64,000 nt of DNA. It comes from Hymenobacter jeollabukensis. GTDB lineage: Bacteria; Bacteroidota; Bacteroidia; Cytophagales; Hymenobacteraceae. The stretch is taken from the NCBI RefSeq assembly GCF_005771675.1, contig NZ_VAJM01000014.1, positions 62,001 to 126,000 on the forward strand. The letters are read 5' to 3'. The notes below the pieces were generated by a model. It ran no database searches, had not been told where the DNA came from, and saw only the letters and a program-made list of their open reading frames with translations. Every line of letters starts with the position of its first letter. Positions within the stretch are counted from its first letter, which is position 1. Below, in pieces: positions 16,917-24,472 of this stretch. The translations under genes were made by a program, and so were the position numbers.

Positions 16917-17765
16917 ATGAAAACCAACAACGTCTGGTTTGTGACCGGCGCCTCGCAGGGCCTGGGTCTGATTCTCGTTCGGGAGCTGCTGGCCCGCGGC
17001 TACGCGGTAGCCGCCACCTCCCGCCACCTGCCGGAGCTCCAACAAGCCGTGCCGCCTGAGCCCGGCCGCTTCCTGCCGCTGCACATGGACCTGCGTGACG
17101 AAGCCAGCGTGCAGCAGGCGCTCGATACCACCGTGCGCCAGCTCGGCGGGCTCGATGTAGTCGTCAACAACGCGGGCTACGGGCAGCTCGGCGCCCTGGA
17201 GGAGCTGTCGGCGGCCGAGGTGCAGCGCAACTTCGAGGTGAACGTGTTCGGCCTGGTGCACGTGCTGCGCCACGCCACCCCCTACCTGCGCGCGCAGGGC
17301 CACGGGCAGGTGTTCAACGTATCCTCCGTCGGCGGCTTCACCGGCGACTTTCCCGGCTGGGGCGTGTACTGCGCCACCAAGTTTGCCGTCGACGGGCTGA
17401 CCGAGTCGTACGCGGCCGAGGTGCGCGCCTTCGGCATCCGGGCCACCACCGTCAAGCCCGGCTACTTCCGCACCGGTTTCCTATCTGCGGAGTCGCTGGG
17501 CCGGCCCTCCGCGCCCCTGGGGGCCTACCAGGCCGTGCGCGAGTCGCAGGCCCAGCACGACGCGCTCAGCGGGCAGCAGCCCGGCGACCCGGCCAAGGCC
17601 GCCGCGGTCATCATCGAGGCCAGCGAAGCCGCCGAGCAGCCGCTGCACCTTTTCCTCGGCCCCGATGCCTACCGCATGGCCGCCCGGAAAATCGAGGCCG
17701 TGCAGCACGACCTGCAGCAGTGGGAACTGGCCGCCACGGCCACGAATTTCGCGCTGGCCGAATAG
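16917..17765 (+). CDS. Short-chain dehydrogenase/reductase, second of a tandem pair
   Basis: 282 residues, paralogous to the upstream SDR: TGASQGLG at 10-17, NNAGYG from 84, VNVFG from 109, S136/S137 and Y151-x3-K155. The C-terminal segment QPLHLFLGPDAYRMAARKIEAVQHDL mirrors that of the neighbour. The ATG at 16917 aligns with the start of the paralogue; the open frame upstream of it is non-homologous. The gap between the two genes is 122 bp without an obvious terminator, so one transcript is likely. A long terminator follows. Both genes lie behind an AraC regulator. Divergence of residues around the substrate pocket (WAVY versus WGVY) suggests different substrates. Confidence 0.92.
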   Translation: MKTNNVWFVTGASQGLGLILVRELLARGYAVAATSRHLPELQQAVPPEPGRFLPLHMDLRDEASVQQALDTTVRQLGGLDVVVNNAGYGQLGALEELSAAEVQRNFEVNVFGLVHVLRHATPYLRAQGHGQVFNVSSVGGFTGDFPGWGVYCATKFAVDGLTESYAAEVRAFGIRATTVKPGYFRTGFLSAESLGRPSAPLGAYQAVRESQAQHDALSGQQPGDPAKAAAVIIEASEAAEQPLHLFLGPDAYRMAARKIEAVQHDLQQWELAATATNFALAE

Positions 17766-17780
17766 TGCAGCCCTGCTCCC

Positions 17781-17825
17781 AACGACAACGGGCCGCTCCA
17801 GCAGGTGGAGCGGCCCGTTGTCGTT
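17781..17825. terminator. Strong bidirectional terminator
   Basis: Perfect 19-bp stem (17781-17799 with 17807-17825) around a 7-base loop, between the convergent SDR and T9SS genes. Confidence 0.85.
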
Positions 17826-17839
17826 ACGGCCAGCGGCGG

Positions 17840-19321
17840 TTATTTCACCACTTCCAGCCAGTTTTTGTACGACTCGTGGCGGCCGGCGCAGCTGGTATAC
17901 TCCAGCAGGTAGTAGTAGGTGCCGGCCGGACTGTCGGCGGCGCTCCAGCCTTCGGCGGCGTTGGTGCTGGCGTACACGCGCTTGCCCCAGCGGTTAAACA
18001 CCTGCAGGCGGTAGCCGGTCACGTTGGGCAGGGTCACCTTCAGCGCGTCGTTTTTGCCGTCCTGGTTGGCGGTGATGATGTTGGGGTACATCAATTCCTT
18101 CTGCACCTCCAGCTGCGTCACGCGCGCGCAGCCGCTGGTGGGCGTGTAGGTAATGGTGGCGGTGCCCACGGGCGAGGCCTTCAGGTCCACTTCGCCGGTG
18201 GTGGGGTTTATCACCAGGCCGTTGGTGGCCGCGAAGGTACCCGCCACGGCGGCCAGGTCGGGCACGGCGTTGGGGCCATTCTTGTAGAAGGGGCCGCATC
18301 GGTAACCGAAGTTGTCGGGCGTCACCGTTACCGTCACTGGTGTCGAGAAGCCGGTCTGCTGGCTGCAGTTTACACGGGCGCGGTACTGCGTCGTGACGGT
18401 GGGTTGGGCCGTGTAGGTAGAGCCGGTGGCCCCGCCGATGGGCGTCCAGGTCACGCCGTTGTCCGTAGACGCCTGCCACTGGTAGCCGATGAGCACCGAC
18501 ACGGAGTTGCCGCTCAGCGAGAGCGTGGTAGAGGCGCCCGGGCAAATAGCCGTGGCGCTGGCGGCCGCCGTGCCCCCGGCCGGGGCTGTCAGGCAGGTGG
18601 CGCCCAGGCTCACGCCCATCACGTTGAGCACCGGGTCGGTGGAAGTTTTCGACACGGTGAGGTTGCGCACGGCCTTGCCATAGTTGGCCACCGCCAGCGG
18701 CAGGCGCACCTCGTAGATGGTCGGGTCGTTGGGCTGGTTGTCGATGGAGTTGTCGGGGCGGTTCACGCGGCTGCCCACGATGATGGCCGGCGTGGCCCCG
18801 TTGCCAAACCAGTCGGGCACCGCCACGCCGGTAAAGGTTTGCGTGGTGCCGTCGGTGAAGCCCACCACGAAGGTTTTGGATGCCGAACTGCCGTTGCCCT
18901 CGGTGGCCAGCACCAGCACTTCGCTGCAGGCCTGCGGGTTGGTGAGCGTGAGCGTGCCCGCCCCCGCCCCGTCGATGCGCAGGGAGTTGTTGCCATTGCT
19001 CGGGCCCATCTGGTAGGTGAGGCCGGGCGTGGTGCGGCTGCGGAAAAAGCCGCTGGGCGGCAGCGCCCGCGTGGGTCGCTGCCCCGAGGGGTTGACGAAG
19101 GTGGAGTCGGCGAAGCACCAGCGCACGGTGGCGTTGCCGCGGTCTACGGTATTGGTGGTAGAGTTGGCCACGGCCCCCGGCCCGTTGGCAATGACGTCGG
19201 CCGTGTAGCCCGTCACGGCGGCGGGCACATACACGGTTTGGGCGGTGGCCGGGGCGGCGGCCAGCATTCCGAGGCCCAGCGCCACAGGCAGCCAGGCGAA
19301 GCGAGTAAAGGTTTTCTTCAT
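17840..19321 (-). CDS. Secreted protein with T9SS type-B (CHU_C) C-terminal domain
   Basis: 493 residues with a Sec signal peptide (MKKTFTRFAWLPVALGLGML...ATAQ). The middle contains beta-sandwich segments, including an Ig-like or PKD-like region about 270-340 (GYQWQASTDNGVTWTPIGG, TQYRARVNCS). The C-terminal 85 residues are a gliding-motility-associated (CHU_C, type-B sorting) domain: PNIITANQDGKNDALKV, LQVFNRWGKRVYAS and PAGTYYYLLEY. Such proteins cross the outer membrane by the type IX system and are released or attached at the surface. The specific function, perhaps adhesion, is unknown. Start at the ATG at 19321; the open frame upstream is not a signal peptide. Confidence 0.9.
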   Translation of the reverse strand: MKKTFTRFAWLPVALGLGMLAAAPATAQTVYVPAAVTGYTADVIANGPGAVANSTTNTVDRGNATVRWCFADSTFVNPSGQRPTRALPPSGFFRSRTTPGLTYQMGPSNGNNSLRIDGAGAGTLTLTNPQACSEVLVLATEGNGSSASKTFVVGFTDGTTQTFTGVAVPDWFGNGATPAIIVGSRVNRPDNSIDNQPNDPTIYEVRLPLAVANYGKAVRNLTVSKTSTDPVLNVMGVSLGATCLTAPAGGTAAASATAICPGASTTLSLSGNSVSVLIGYQWQASTDNGVTWTPIGGATGSTYTAQPTVTTQYRARVNCSQQTGFSTPVTVTVTPDNFGYRCGPFYKNGPNAVPDLAAVAGTFAATNGLVINPTTGEVDLKASPVGTATITYTPTSGCARVTQLEVQKELMYPNIITANQDGKNDALKVTLPNVTGYRLQVFNRWGKRVYASTNAAEGWSAADSPAGTYYYLLEYTSCAGRHESYKNWLEVVK

Positions 19322-20141
19322 GCGGAACTGAGAAAAAAGGATAGCTGGGAATGCGGCCGTAAAAAACAACCCATCCGGATATATTACAACAGACTCATTT
19401 ATATTTTTTTCATACTACAGTTACACGCTGGTAACTCAGTCCTGGCAGCCAGCTTGCTCAAAAACCCATAAAGTCAGCTACCTGCTGTTGCATTAATAAA
19501 TTTTAACCGATATACCCACAGGGTTAATCAGCCAGATAAAATATTGTTAAAATAAGTTCAACGCCCACCTATGAGCCAACGCGCCCGCGGCCCGCAGCCG
19601 AAGCGCATCTGGCTGGGGTTGCAGCGCCGTGCCTCGGGCGCCGTTGCGGGAGCCGGCGGCCGAAAGCTGCCGTTCCAGCCTGTCGTACCGCACCTATCCC
19701 CTGTCGGCCACCCCGCGGCGCAGTTCGCGGCCGACGACCGCACTTCCCCCGGGTCGGAGCCGAAGTTTACAGGCGAAAAGTGCCGTTCCGGCAAGTCGGA
19801 ACGGCACCTTTCGTTTTGCAGACCCGGGCTTTTGCCCGCTCCCAAAAGCCTCTATATTGCCGAGGTTTCTCTTTAATCCTATCGACCCGTTTCGTCCATT
19901 GCTGAGGAACTCATTCCTCTTTAAACCAGACGACAGTCAGCAGGAAATGAAGCTACGCAAAGCCGCCGCCAGCTGAAGCTGCCGGCCCGGTTCCACATCA
20001 ACGAGCCCGACGCCGTGCCAGCCCTGTTCGACGCGAAGTGGTTCAGGAAGTTGATTGTCGAAGCTGATCTAACTCGCTTATTACCTGCATCAATCTACTA
20101 TGTTGGGGTGATGCCTTTTTTCACTTTTTTTCAATTACCTA
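19322..20141. other. 820-bp intergenic region, no supported gene
   Basis: The first 230 bases are AT-rich and probably hold the promoter of the T9SS gene. From 19748 to 19828 there is a nested hairpin: an outer 8-bp stem (CCCGGGTC/GACCCGGG) around an inner stem of about 12 bp (AGTGCCGTTCCG/CGGAACGGCAC). Short frames at 19571-19876 and 19947-20140 have no recognisable domain, poor starts and no conserved pattern, so I do not call them. A decayed gene is possible. Confidence 0.5.
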
Positions 20142-20522
20142 ATGGGATTCTTTTCCGCCCTGATGGGCAACGCTGGCGTTGCCCATCCCGCCGAACTCAA
20201 CACCGAATACAGCATTCTGCTGGCCGATGGCGAAGCCATTGAAATCGGCTTTAAGCTGATGCGAGACGTCTTTATTTTCACCAACAAGCGCCTAATTTTG
20301 GTTGACAAACAGGGCCTGACCGGCAAAAAGATTGACTACTTATCCATTGCCTACAAAAGCATTTCCCGCTTCGGTATCGAAACCGCCGGCCACCTGGATC
20401 TGGACGCCGAATTGAAAATCTGGGTATCGGGCGAGTCGCTGCCCAGCGTAACCCGTAAATTCAACAAGCAGGTCAATATTTACGATTTGCAGAAGGTATT
20501 AGCTCAGCACGTGCTCGGCTAA
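20142..20522 (+). CDS. PH-domain (bPH_1) protein
   Basis: 126 residues covering a single bacterial pleckstrin-homology-like domain. Strands can be read at EYSILLADGEAIEIGFKL, DVFIFTNKRLILVDKQG and KIDYLSIAYKSISRFGIET, with a closing helix at NIYDLQKVLAQHVL. The FTNKRLILVD motif is characteristic of the YokE-like bPH family. No signal peptide or membrane helix is present, so it is cytoplasmic. The AT-richer codon use differs a little from its neighbours. It is followed by a 74-bp perfect palindrome. The family function is largely unknown; some members are linked to stress or phage response. Confidence 0.82.
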   Translation: MGFFSALMGNAGVAHPAELNTEYSILLADGEAIEIGFKLMRDVFIFTNKRLILVDKQGLTGKKIDYLSIAYKSISRFGIETAGHLDLDAELKIWVSGESLPSVTRKFNKQVNIYDLQKVLAQHVLG

Positions 20523-20557
20523 TTGGCCTTTCCGTTGATACCAGAATACACCGCTCG

Positions 20558-20631
20558 CGACTGCGCGGCCAAGTAAACCGGCCCGCCGCTGACGCGTCAG
20601 CGGCGGGCCGGTTTACTTGGCCGCGCAGTCG
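20558..20631. terminator. 74-bp perfect spacerless palindrome
   Basis: Bases 20558-20594 are the exact reverse complement of 20595-20631, with TGACGCGTCA at the centre. An A/T-flanked GC core resembles the other terminators here (AAACCGGCCCGC...GCGGGCCGGTTT), but the stem is about three times longer than usual and has no loop. It lies 36 bp after the PH-domain gene. Confidence 0.85.
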
Positions 20632-20948
20632 TTTGGTGGTCTTAGCAAGATCCGCAGGCGGGCATAGCACTATATGATGGTGGAGGCGCCGCCATGCAGC
20701 GGCGCCAGGATGAGTTATTGTTAGGGTTACCGCCTAGGTGCGTCCGATTGCTATCTAATGATGGTATTACCCGGACGAATAGAAGCGGACAATTTCTTCC
20801 TGAAATTATTACGCCGGTATTTTTTTTATCCAATAGCCTTAGTACTATTGCCAGACTAGCCTTTAGCTAGGCAGCCGGAATTATGCCTGAAACAGCGGCT
20901 TTATTTTTCTGAAAGTAGGGCTATCCATCCTAGTTCTTTTCATCCCTG
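20632..20948. other. Intergenic region, AT-rich, with one hairpin
   Basis: 317 bases with no supported reading frame. A GGCGCCGC/GCGGCGCC hairpin lies at 20685-20706. The AT-rich second half probably contains the promoter of the 20949 gene. Confidence 0.5.
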
Positions 20949-21863
20949 ATGAAACACCTTTTACTCACGGCCACCCTGGCCGTAACGGCGCTGGGCACGG
21001 TGTGTGGCCAAGCCAAATCCCCCGCAGCGGCCAAGCCCAAGTACGCCGGGTTTTACATTAACGACAAGCTGGTAGAGGAAATCAGCTGCTACGGCATGGA
21101 CGAGTACAAAATCGTGTACCCGTACTTCGCCTCGCTGGACAACGCTGACCGCTACTGGATCCGCGTGGTAGCGGGGTCGTATGACCAGGCCGGCAAGTTT
21201 GTGCAGGAGTATTCCGACAACAAAAGCATCTACCAAGACTCGGGGCTGGAGGCCATCCGCGAGAAATACGCGGAGCGCGGCTACGGCATCGTTGCCAAGT
21301 CGAACCTGATTGAGGACTACAACCAGCACCGCGCCACGCACCCGACCAGCAACTACGTGGTCGACCTCGACAATGCGTCCGTCAACGTGCTGAAGTACAC
21401 CAACCTGCCGGAAAACCCCAAGGGCAGCGTCATTTTCTACGAAATCTACACGTCCAAAATCAAAGGCTACGAAACCAAGTACGACGCCACCTACAGCCGC
21501 GACGTAACGACGCCCATTTATCAGCCGGGGACGCTGGTGTACACTTCCCCCAAGACCAAGCTGACGAACCGGGTGCTGGCTTCCACCGTGTCGACTAAGC
21601 CCGATGCGCCGGCCACAGCGGCGCTGGCAGCGCCGGCCAAAAAAGTCGGCAAGCTGGGCGCCGCCCTAGCCTCTCGCGTAGGCGTCGGTGGCGCGGCCTC
21701 GGACCTGGTGGCCGGACAAGCCCAGAGCGACACCCAAACCGGCCCGGTGGTGGCGCTGCTGCCCGAAATGCAGATGGAGAACTGCGACAACAAGAGCAAA
21801 GCCGTGACCATCGACCAGATCATGGAAGTGGGCCGCAACCAGTTCGGCGAAACGCTGCAGTAA
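20949..21863 (+). CDS. Secreted protein of unknown function
   Basis: 304 residues with a Sec signal peptide (MKHLLLTATLAVTALGTVCGQ). The first 200 mature residues are rich in Tyr, Asp and Lys with beta-type alternation (KYAGFYINDKLVEEIS, YWIRVVAGSYDQAGKFVQEY, GSVIFYEIYTSKIKGYETKY). Then comes an Ala/Lys-rich linker (about 215-255), and a short C-terminal segment with a Cys (MENCDNKSKAV). I recognise no family and see no catalytic motif. It is followed by a strong terminator and appears to be monocistronic. A periplasmic or outer-membrane-associated location is likely. Confidence 0.75.
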   Translation: MKHLLLTATLAVTALGTVCGQAKSPAAAKPKYAGFYINDKLVEEISCYGMDEYKIVYPYFASLDNADRYWIRVVAGSYDQAGKFVQEYSDNKSIYQDSGLEAIREKYAERGYGIVAKSNLIEDYNQHRATHPTSNYVVDLDNASVNVLKYTNLPENPKGSVIFYEIYTSKIKGYETKYDATYSRDVTTPIYQPGTLVYTSPKTKLTNRVLASTVSTKPDAPATAALAAPAKKVGKLGAALASRVGVGGAASDLVAGQAQSDTQTGPVVALLPEMQMENCDNKSKAVTIDQIMEVGRNQFGETLQ

Positions 21864-21892
21864 GCCTGGGCTTACCGCCTGGTTCTGGCAGC

Positions 21893-21930
21893 AAAAAGCC
21901 CGCCGCTGAAGCTCAGCGGCGGGCTTTTTT
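21893..21930. terminator. Bidirectional terminator
   Basis: AAAAAGCCCGCCGCTGA - AGC - TCAGCGGCGGGCTTTTTT, between the convergent 20949-21863 gene and the deoxyhypusine synthase gene. Confidence 0.9.
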
Positions 21931-21948
21931 CTTGCGTGGGGAGGCCAA

Positions 21949-22920
21949 CTACTGGCCCAGCACCATGGCGAAAATCAGCGGCGCGACAATCGTCGCGTCC
22001 GATTCGATGATGTACTTGGGCGTGTCCTGGCCCAGCTTGCCCCAGGTGATTTTCTCGTTGGGCACGGCGCCGGAGTACGAGCCGTACGAAGTCGTCGAGT
22101 CCGAAATCTGGCAGAAGTAGCCCCACAGCGGCACGCCGGTGCGCTGCAGATCCTGGTGCAGCATGGGCACCACGCAGATCGGGAAGTCGCCGGCAATGCC
22201 GCCGCCGATCTGGAAGAAGCCGACGGTGCTTTCGTCGGTGGCCTGCTGGGTGTACCACTCGGCCAGGAAAATCATGTACTCGATGCCGGTACGCACCGTG
22301 TGCACGTTCTTGATGTCGCCGGAAATGACGTGGCCGGCGAAGATGTTGCCCAGCGTGGAGTCTTCCCAGCCCGGGCAGATGATGGGCAGGTTTTTCTCGG
22401 CGGCGGCCAGCATCCAGCTGTCCTTGGGGTCGATCTGGTAGTACTGCTCCAGCTCGCCCGACTTCAGGATCTGGTAGAAGAACTCGTGGGGGAAGTACTG
22501 CTCGCCGGCCTTATCGGCCTTTTCCCAGAACTTCAGCACCGAGTCTTCCAGGCGGCGCATGGCCTCGTGCTCCGGAATGCAGGTGTCAGTCACGCGGTTC
22601 ATGTGGCGCTCCAGCAGGGCCTGCTCGTCGGCGGGCGTCAGGTCGCGGTAGTGCGGCACGCGCTCGTAGAAGTCGTGGGCGACGAGGTTGAAGATGTCTT
22701 CCTCCAGGTTGGCGCCGGTGCAGCTGATAATCTGCACTTTGTCCTGCCGGATCAGCTCGGCCAGCTGAATGCCCATTTCGGCGGTGCTCATGGCGCCGGC
22801 CAGGGTAATCATCATCTTGCCGCCGTCGGCCAGGTGCTTGTTGTAACCCTCGGCCGCGTCGATCAGGGCGGCGGCGTTGAAGTGGCGGTAGTGGTGCTTG
22901 AGGAAGTTGGTGATTTGCAT
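21949..22920 (-). CDS. Deoxyhypusine synthase family protein
   Basis: 323 residues, full length against deoxyhypusine synthase. The enzyme family moves a 4-aminobutyl group from spermidine to an acceptor amine by an enzyme-lysine imine. The lysine motif is present (ITWGKLGQD, K295, equivalent to the human catalytic lysine), as are NAD-binding features (CTGANLEEDIFNL, ADGGKMMITLAGAMS) and GGGIAGDF. Bacteria have no hypusinated eIF5A, so bacterial homologues are thought to make homospermidine or other polyamines. That is family knowledge; the substrate here is not shown. Spacing to hslV on the same strand is 146 bp, filled by a two-armed repeat. Confidence 0.88.
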   Translation of the reverse strand: MQITNFLKHHYRHFNAAALIDAAEGYNKHLADGGKMMITLAGAMSTAEMGIQLAELIRQDKVQIISCTGANLEEDIFNLVAHDFYERVPHYRDLTPADEQALLERHMNRVTDTCIPEHEAMRRLEDSVLKFWEKADKAGEQYFPHEFFYQILKSGELEQYYQIDPKDSWMLAAAEKNLPIICPGWEDSTLGNIFAGHVISGDIKNVHTVRTGIEYMIFLAEWYTQQATDESTVGFFQIGGGIAGDFPICVVPMLHQDLQRTGVPLWGYFCQISDSTTSYGSYSGAVPNEKITWGKLGQDTPKYIIESDATIVAPLIFAMVLGQ

Positions 22921-22923
22921 TTT

Positions 22924-23062
22924 CGTGCTTAGTGCTTGGTGCTTAGTGCCTGGTGGTGGATGCCACCCGTAGCTTCAGCGTGGGGAAAAGATTCTATCGA
23001 ATGATATGCTTCGTACAAAGACCCGATGCGACTAAGCACCAGGCACTAAGCACCAAGCACTA
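22924..23062. repeat. Two-armed word array between hslV and the DHS gene
   Basis: The left arm (22924-22956) repeats GTGCTTAGTGCTTGG-type words. The right arm (23032-23062) carries the complement, CTAAGCACCAGGCACTAAGC and so on. About 75 bases of unrelated sequence form the loop. The array fills the gap between two same-strand genes. Confidence 0.85.
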
Positions 23063-23066
23063 TCAC

Positions 23067-23606
23067 CTATACCGGCTCCTCGATGATGAGGTTGTGGTTG
23101 GTGTAGATGCAGATGTCGGCCGCAATGTGCAGGGCTTCTTCCACCATTTCGCGGGCCGTCAGGTGCGGGGCGTGCTTTTTGAGGGCCCGGGCGGCGGCCT
23201 GGGCGTACATGGCGCCCGAGCCCACGGCGGCCACGTCGGAGTCGGGCTCCAGCACGTCGCCCGAGCCGGCAATGATGAGCAGCTCGTCGCGGTCGGCCAC
23301 CACCATCATGGCTTCCAGCTTGCGCAGGTACTGGTCCTTGCGCCAGTCCTTGGCCAGCTCGATGGCGGCGCGCTTCAGGTTCTGGCCGAACTGCCCGAGC
23401 TTTTCCTCGAAGCGCTCCAGCAGCGAAAACGCGTCGGCGGTGGAGCCGGCAAAGCCCGTCACCACCTTGCCGCCGTGCAGCTGGCGGATTTTGCGCACGT
23501 TGCTCTTGGCTACGTGCTTGTCCATGGTGGCCTGGCCGTCGGCGCCCACGGCCGTCTGGCCGTTGTGCCGAATACCCAAAACGGTAGTGGAGCGGATTCT
23601 TGTCAT
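23067..23606 (-). CDS. hslV: ATP-dependent protease subunit HslV
   Basis: Proteolytic subunit of the HslUV complex, a dodecameric threonine protease in the cytoplasm. It is 180 residues from the ATG at 23606; a TAGCTTTG -7 box is read on the minus strand at 23649-23642. The catalytic N-terminal threonine is expected at T7 in IRSTTVLGIRHNGQ, so a six-residue propeptide would be removed, unlike the E. coli form where only Met is lost. GADGQAT, KIRQL and GSGAMYAQAAARAL are family motifs. The partner ATPase hslU is not in this window. The stop lies 5 bp from the repeat array separating it from the next gene. Confidence 0.95.
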   Translation of the reverse strand: MTRIRSTTVLGIRHNGQTAVGADGQATMDKHVAKSNVRKIRQLHGGKVVTGFAGSTADAFSLLERFEEKLGQFGQNLKRAAIELAKDWRKDQYLRKLEAMMVVADRDELLIIAGSGDVLEPDSDVAAVGSGAMYAQAAARALKKHAPHLTAREMVEEALHIAADICIYTNHNLIIEEPV

Positions 23607-23806
23607 AGTCAGCGGCGGCGCCCCCAAGGGCAACCGGGCCGCAAAGCTAGGACTCCGGGCCGAAAATGCAGGCCGGTCGGTTTCAAACTTCGCGGCAGCG
23701 CCCCAGGACGGGCCACCCGGCCGCGCCTCACATGATCGGGTGATACCGTACAACCTTTTCCGGCTGACTGCCACCTTTGTGGTGTTCCTGCCTTACTACT
23801 CGCACC

Positions 23807-24397
23807 GTGAAACTGCGTTTCCCCTCCCTGCTCCTGGTTCTGCTCACGCTGCTGCTGGCCAGCTGCGACCGGGACCAGCCCACGCCCAAACACACCAAAG
23901 CCTGGCTCAATCAGGCCGACGGCGACCAGATGACCTTTCGCAACCCGGCCACCGGCGCCACCGAGAGCGTACGCGCCACGGTAACCGATGTCACCGATTC
24001 CCGGGCGGGCAAGTTCGACTTGCGCAGCCGCGACTACCAGACCATCACCCTCAGCTACGCCCCTACGGCCGCCCCGGACACCGAGCTGTTTCAGCTGAAG
24101 TTCACCGGCGACGGGATGATTGAAATGGGCCTGACTTCTAATAATAATTTTGAGCGCTGCGCCTACGTCGATACGCACAAGCAGGCGGACAAGGAGCTGG
24201 TCTACGGCACGGACATGGTCAGCGCCGAGCGGCTGGACAACCTCCTGCTCGACGGCCGCAGCTACGCTCGCGTGGCGCACGTGCGCTACCTCAACCAGGG
24301 CGGCTGGAACCTGATAGCCGAGTATTGGTACTCCAAAACCGATGGGTTGGTGGCCTACACCAAAACCGACGGCCAGACCTGGTACCGCGTCCATTAG
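23807..24397 (+). CDS. Small lipoprotein of unknown function
   Basis: 196 residues. The best start is GTG at 23807, which gives a classical lipoprotein signal peptide (VKLRFPSLLLVLLTLLLASC|DRD); the frame is open to a TTG inside the CACCTTTG box upstream, which is probably the promoter. The mature protein is hydrophilic with beta-type segments (MTFRNPATGATESVRATVTDVTDS, YQTITLSYAP, IAEYWYSKTDGLVAYTKTDG). I do not recognise a family. It is divergent from hslV and has its own terminator. Envelope-anchored; role unknown. Confidence 0.75.
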   Translation: MKLRFPSLLLVLLTLLLASCDRDQPTPKHTKAWLNQADGDQMTFRNPATGATESVRATVTDVTDSRAGKFDLRSRDYQTITLSYAPTAAPDTELFQLKFTGDGMIEMGLTSNNNFERCAYVDTHKQADKELVYGTDMVSAERLDNLLLDGRSYARVAHVRYLNQGGWNLIAEYWYSKTDGLVAYTKTDGQTWYRVH

Positions 24398-24416
24398 TCC
24401 GGCTCCGTCACCAAGC

Positions 24417-24452
24417 AAAACGGCCCGCTCTGCAGTGCAGGGCGGGCCGTTT
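24417..24452. terminator. Bidirectional terminator
   Basis: AACGGCCCGC/GCGGGCCGTT stem between the lipoprotein gene and the convergent pdhC. Confidence 0.8.
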
Positions 24453-24472
24453 CATTGGCGGGTGGCTCAGGT

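Noticed and set aside
17720-19471. 583-residue plus-strand frame over the T9SS type-B gene
   Set aside because: Antisense of a clear sorting-domain protein; composition is Gly/Arg/His-rich without motifs.
19571-19876. 101-residue open frame in the 19.3-20.1 kb gap
   Set aside because: No signal peptide, domain or promoter box; it runs across hairpins, and the opposite strand is also open.
20642-20833. 63-residue minus-strand frame
   Set aside because: No motif and no plausible start context; it overlaps AT-rich promoter sequence.
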